Assembly: GCA_030594925.1 (NCBI GenBank)
Contig: JAUVEG010000045.1
Coordinates: 1-8,196, forward strand
DNA: 8,196 nucleotides
Direction: 5' to 3'
DNA from: Gammaproteobacteria bacterium
Lineage (GTDB): Bacteria > Pseudomonadota > Gammaproteobacteria > Chromatiales > Chromatiaceae
Position numbers and translations under genes: made by a program. The first letter of the stretch is position 1, and each line of letters begins with the position of its first letter. Of the stretch, positions 6,661-8,196 are shown piece after piece. Below the pieces are notes generated by a model. It worked only from the letters and a program-made list of their open reading frames with translations. It did not search any database and was not told where the DNA came from.

Positions 6661-7725
6661 ATGGCAACCTTTTCCAAAACCAAATCTGGCTCGTTCAAAG
6701 CCATCATTCGCAAGAATGGCAGAGTCATCAAGACCAAAACTTTCCGTCTCAAAAAAGACGCACGCACCTGGTCTAAGCGTATCGAGGGCGACCGTGATGC
6801 AATGGCCGCCTTCGGTTCTCCCGGAGCTGTCATCGCATTCAATACCCTGGCTGACGAATATCTGGATCAGTGGGCCGGCAAAGACAATATTTCCCGCAAG
6901 GTAATATTCTGGAAAAACCAGTTTGGCGATACCACCCTGATAAATATCGAGGCGCACATGATCCGCGACATTCTGAACCGCTATGGTGACGGTGATGCTC
7001 TGCGTGGCAACGGAGTCGATTCCAGGGGGAAGCCAAAAGTAGCCAAGACCGGTCGCAAGCGCGCACCTGCTACCGTCAATCGTATGAGGGCTATGCTCTC
7101 ATCTATCTTCAAGTACGCCGTGAAAGAATGCGGCTATCTCACGACCAACCCGGTAACCATGGTGCCCTCCCGCACAGAGGACAACAAGCGCACACGATTT
7201 CTGAGTGATGAGGAGCGTAATGCGCTGCTTACGGCTTGCCATGAATCCGATTGGAACAAACTCTATCTGCTGGTATTGATGGCGCTGACCACAGGAGCCA
7301 GACTGGGAGAGCTGCTTGGTCTACACTGGGCTGAAATCGACTTCAAGGAAAGAACCACATTATTGATAGACACCAAAAATGGTGATAGTCGCATCCTGAC
7401 TATTCCAGAGAGCACCATAAACGAGTTGCAACGCTTCCGTGAAGTCGGATCAGGACTCGTGTTCCCTTCCCCTACCAAGTTCCGCAAGCCGTTTGAATTC
7501 CGCAAGCACTGGCATAAGGCGATGGCTGATACCGGCATTGAAGGCTTTCGATTCCATGATCTGCGCCACAGCTGCGCGTCCATGCTGGTAATGAACGGAG
7601 CCACCCTGTACGAGACAGCTCAAGTGCTTGGCCACAAGAGCACACAGACCACAGCACGTTATGCGCATCTGTCAGTGGATCACAAACAGGCACTAACTGA
7701 TCGTATTTTGGGGAATGTGAAATAA
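6661..7725 (+). CDS. int: Tyrosine recombinase / phage-type site-specific integrase
   Basis: This enzyme would cut and rejoin att sites to insert or excise a mobile element. The protein has 354 residues, typical of the class. Residues 1-60 have the basic, beta-rich look of an arm-binding domain (GSFKAIIRKNGRVIKTKTFR). About 60-170 form the core-binding helical domain (YLDQWAG, RAPATVNRMRAMLSSIFKYAV). About 175-350 are the catalytic domain. All six expected residues are visible: Arg214 (TTGARLGELLGL), Lys239 (TKNGDSR), His299 and Arg302 (FHDLRHS), His325 (LGHKSTQTT) and the nucleophile Tyr334 (ARYAHLS). A Shine-Dalgarno AGGAG at 6648-6652 is 8 bases before ATG 6661. Two stop codons in tandem (TAA TAA) end the frame. 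No promoter is obvious. It appears intact. Its partners, such as an excisionase, are not in the window. Confidence 0.97.
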   Translation: MATFSKTKSGSFKAIIRKNGRVIKTKTFRLKKDARTWSKRIEGDRDAMAAFGSPGAVIAFNTLADEYLDQWAGKDNISRKVIFWKNQFGDTTLINIEAHMIRDILNRYGDGDALRGNGVDSRGKPKVAKTGRKRAPATVNRMRAMLSSIFKYAVKECGYLTTNPVTMVPSRTEDNKRTRFLSDEERNALLTACHESDWNKLYLLVLMALTTGARLGELLGLHWAEIDFKERTTLLIDTKNGDSRILTIPESTINELQRFREVGSGLVFPSPTKFRKPFEFRKHWHKAMADTGIEGFRFHDLRHSCASMLVMNGATLYETAQVLGHKSTQTTARYAHLSVDHKQALTDRILGNVK

Positions 7726-7730
7726 TAAGA

Positions 7731-7784
7731 ATCTCGAAACGAGATCAGAGGCCTCTCTTACCCCGTAGGCAAGAGATGCCTCTG
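7731..7784 (+). terminator. Two tandem hairpins after the integrase
   Basis: The first is ATCTCG-AAA-CGAGAT (7731-7745), starting 5 bases after the integrase stop. Immediately after it comes a 14-base stem, 7746-7759 pairing with 7771-7784, with a single mismatch and an 11-base loop. The 5' arm of the second hairpin also contains the perfect palindrome AGAGGCCTCT (7747-7756). The strong stems suit transcription termination or 3'-end protection, but no T-run follows on the plus strand, so an intrinsic terminator is not certain. Confidence 0.5.
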
Positions 7785-7821
7785 GAATAAGAAAGAATTT
7801 CATCCCTGACTTGAAAACACT

Positions 7822-7841
7822 GATATTCATTTCAGAATATC
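7822..7841. promoter_or_regulatory. Operator-like perfect palindrome
   Basis: GATATTC (7822-7828) and GAATATC (7835-7841) form a perfect 7-bp inverted repeat with a 6-bp spacer. TTGAAA at 7811-7816 just upstream could be a -35, and TATTAT at 7850-7855 a -10-like hexamer, but the two are too far apart to pair with each other. The dyad lies 65 bases before the ATG of the next ORF and has the size of a dimeric repressor site. Confidence 0.4.
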
Positions 7842-7906
7842 TGGTGCAATATTATGAGAACCGGGGCGTTTCCAGGAGTTTCAGAAGCAGGAGAATACCG
7901 CTTAAA

Positions 7907-8196
7907 ATGACCAGCACAACAAACGACAGTTCATTTGCATCACCCCACAATGCCCAATTTTGGGCTGGAAAAGAGCTATGGAGTTTTTTCGAGTTACAAG
8001 TGATCTGTTGCCATCTTGTCCCCCACCTTCCGGAGACACTCGATCTCACTGACGGGCCTGCCAATGTACCTGCGAAAGACTTTTGGTCTATCACCCTGTA
8101 CGACCCGACCTCTCGTTCGATGCTTCAGGGAACCGGAAGCGATGATGTCACCATCGATTCCAATGACAAGTTAAAACAAAACGCAGATGGATCTTA
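7907..8196 (+). CDS. Partial ORF with DUF1214-like segment, runs off the right edge
   Basis: An open frame of 96 codons starts at ATG 7907 and is still open at the window end. Residues from about 52 on (NVPAKDFWSITLYDPTSRSM, then DKLKQNADGS) resemble the DUF1214 domain, with its P-A-x-x-FWS-x-T-x-YD core and later N-x-DGS motif. DUF1214 is usually the C-terminal domain of proteins of about 450 residues that begin with DUF1254; its biochemical role is not established. Residues 1-45 show no family resemblance and lack the DGxxLDGxxxY stretch that normally precedes the core. So this may be a 5'-truncated gene fused to other sequence, or a short DUF1214-only protein. AGGAG at 7889-7893 is 13 bases before the ATG, rather far. 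No signal peptide is seen. Start and integrity are uncertain. Confidence 0.6.
   Translation, partial: MTSTTNDSSFASPHNAQFWAGKELWSFFELQVICCHLVPHLPETLDLTDGPANVPAKDFWSITLYDPTSRSMLQGTGSDDVTIDSNDKLKQNADGS

Noticed and set aside
7852..8094. Minus-strand ORF of 80 codons with a hydrophobic C-terminal stretch
   Set aside because: It overlaps the frame that carries the DUF1214-like motifs on the plus strand. The hydrophobic run comes from AT-rich intergenic sequence.
7726..8196. Second att site (tRNA 3'-end repeat) inside the window
   Set aside because: No copy of the T-arm to CCA sequence could be found after the integrase.

Overview
The window looks like the chromosome of a gammaproteobacterium. 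It carries the macromolecular synthesis operon in the order rpsU - yqeY - dnaG - rpoD, with tsaD divergent from rpsU, plsY beyond tsaD, and a tRNA with anticodon CAU just behind rpoD. These are single-copy housekeeping genes and their proteins read as full length. A genus cannot be named from the sequence alone; the content would fit a Chromatiales-like or similar environmental lineage.

Layout from left to right. Positions 1-151 hold the tail of an ArsR-type winged-helix regulator, followed after 11 bases by plsY (163-756). A 155-base convergent gap (757-911) separates plsY from tsaD (912-1961, minus strand). This gap is built from three short repeat-like modules, and the last one runs into the 3' end of tsaD. 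Between tsaD and rpsU (1962-2172) lie two divergent promoter candidates with a small palindrome between them. The operon then runs rpsU (2173-2388), yqeY (2400-2843), dnaG (2860-4587) and rpoD (4654-6435). A consensus extended -10 promoter just upstream gives rpoD its own start in addition to read-through from rpsU. A tRNA-Ile2(CAU) gene follows rpoD by 26 bases.

The genes fit one theme: growth-linked information processing. S21 acts in translation, primase in replication and sigma-70 in transcription. TsaD makes the t6A37 modification on ANN-decoding tRNAs, which would include the tRNA-Ile2 encoded here, and PlsY starts phospholipid synthesis.

The accessory part begins at the 3' end of the tRNA. 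A complete tyrosine recombinase (6661-7725) with all six catalytic residues starts 122 bases after the tRNA CCA and points away from it. This is the usual arrangement of an element integrated in a tRNA gene. Between tRNA and integrase lie a perfect 8-bp hairpin and two 9-bp direct repeats spaced 11 bp inside a short inverted repeat. Behind the integrase lie two further hairpins, a 20-bp operator-like palindrome, and an ORF that runs off the right edge. The downstream part of that ORF resembles the DUF1214 domain. The far attachment site and most of the presumed element lie outside the window. No complete new system is visible here; any accessory cargo would be to the right.
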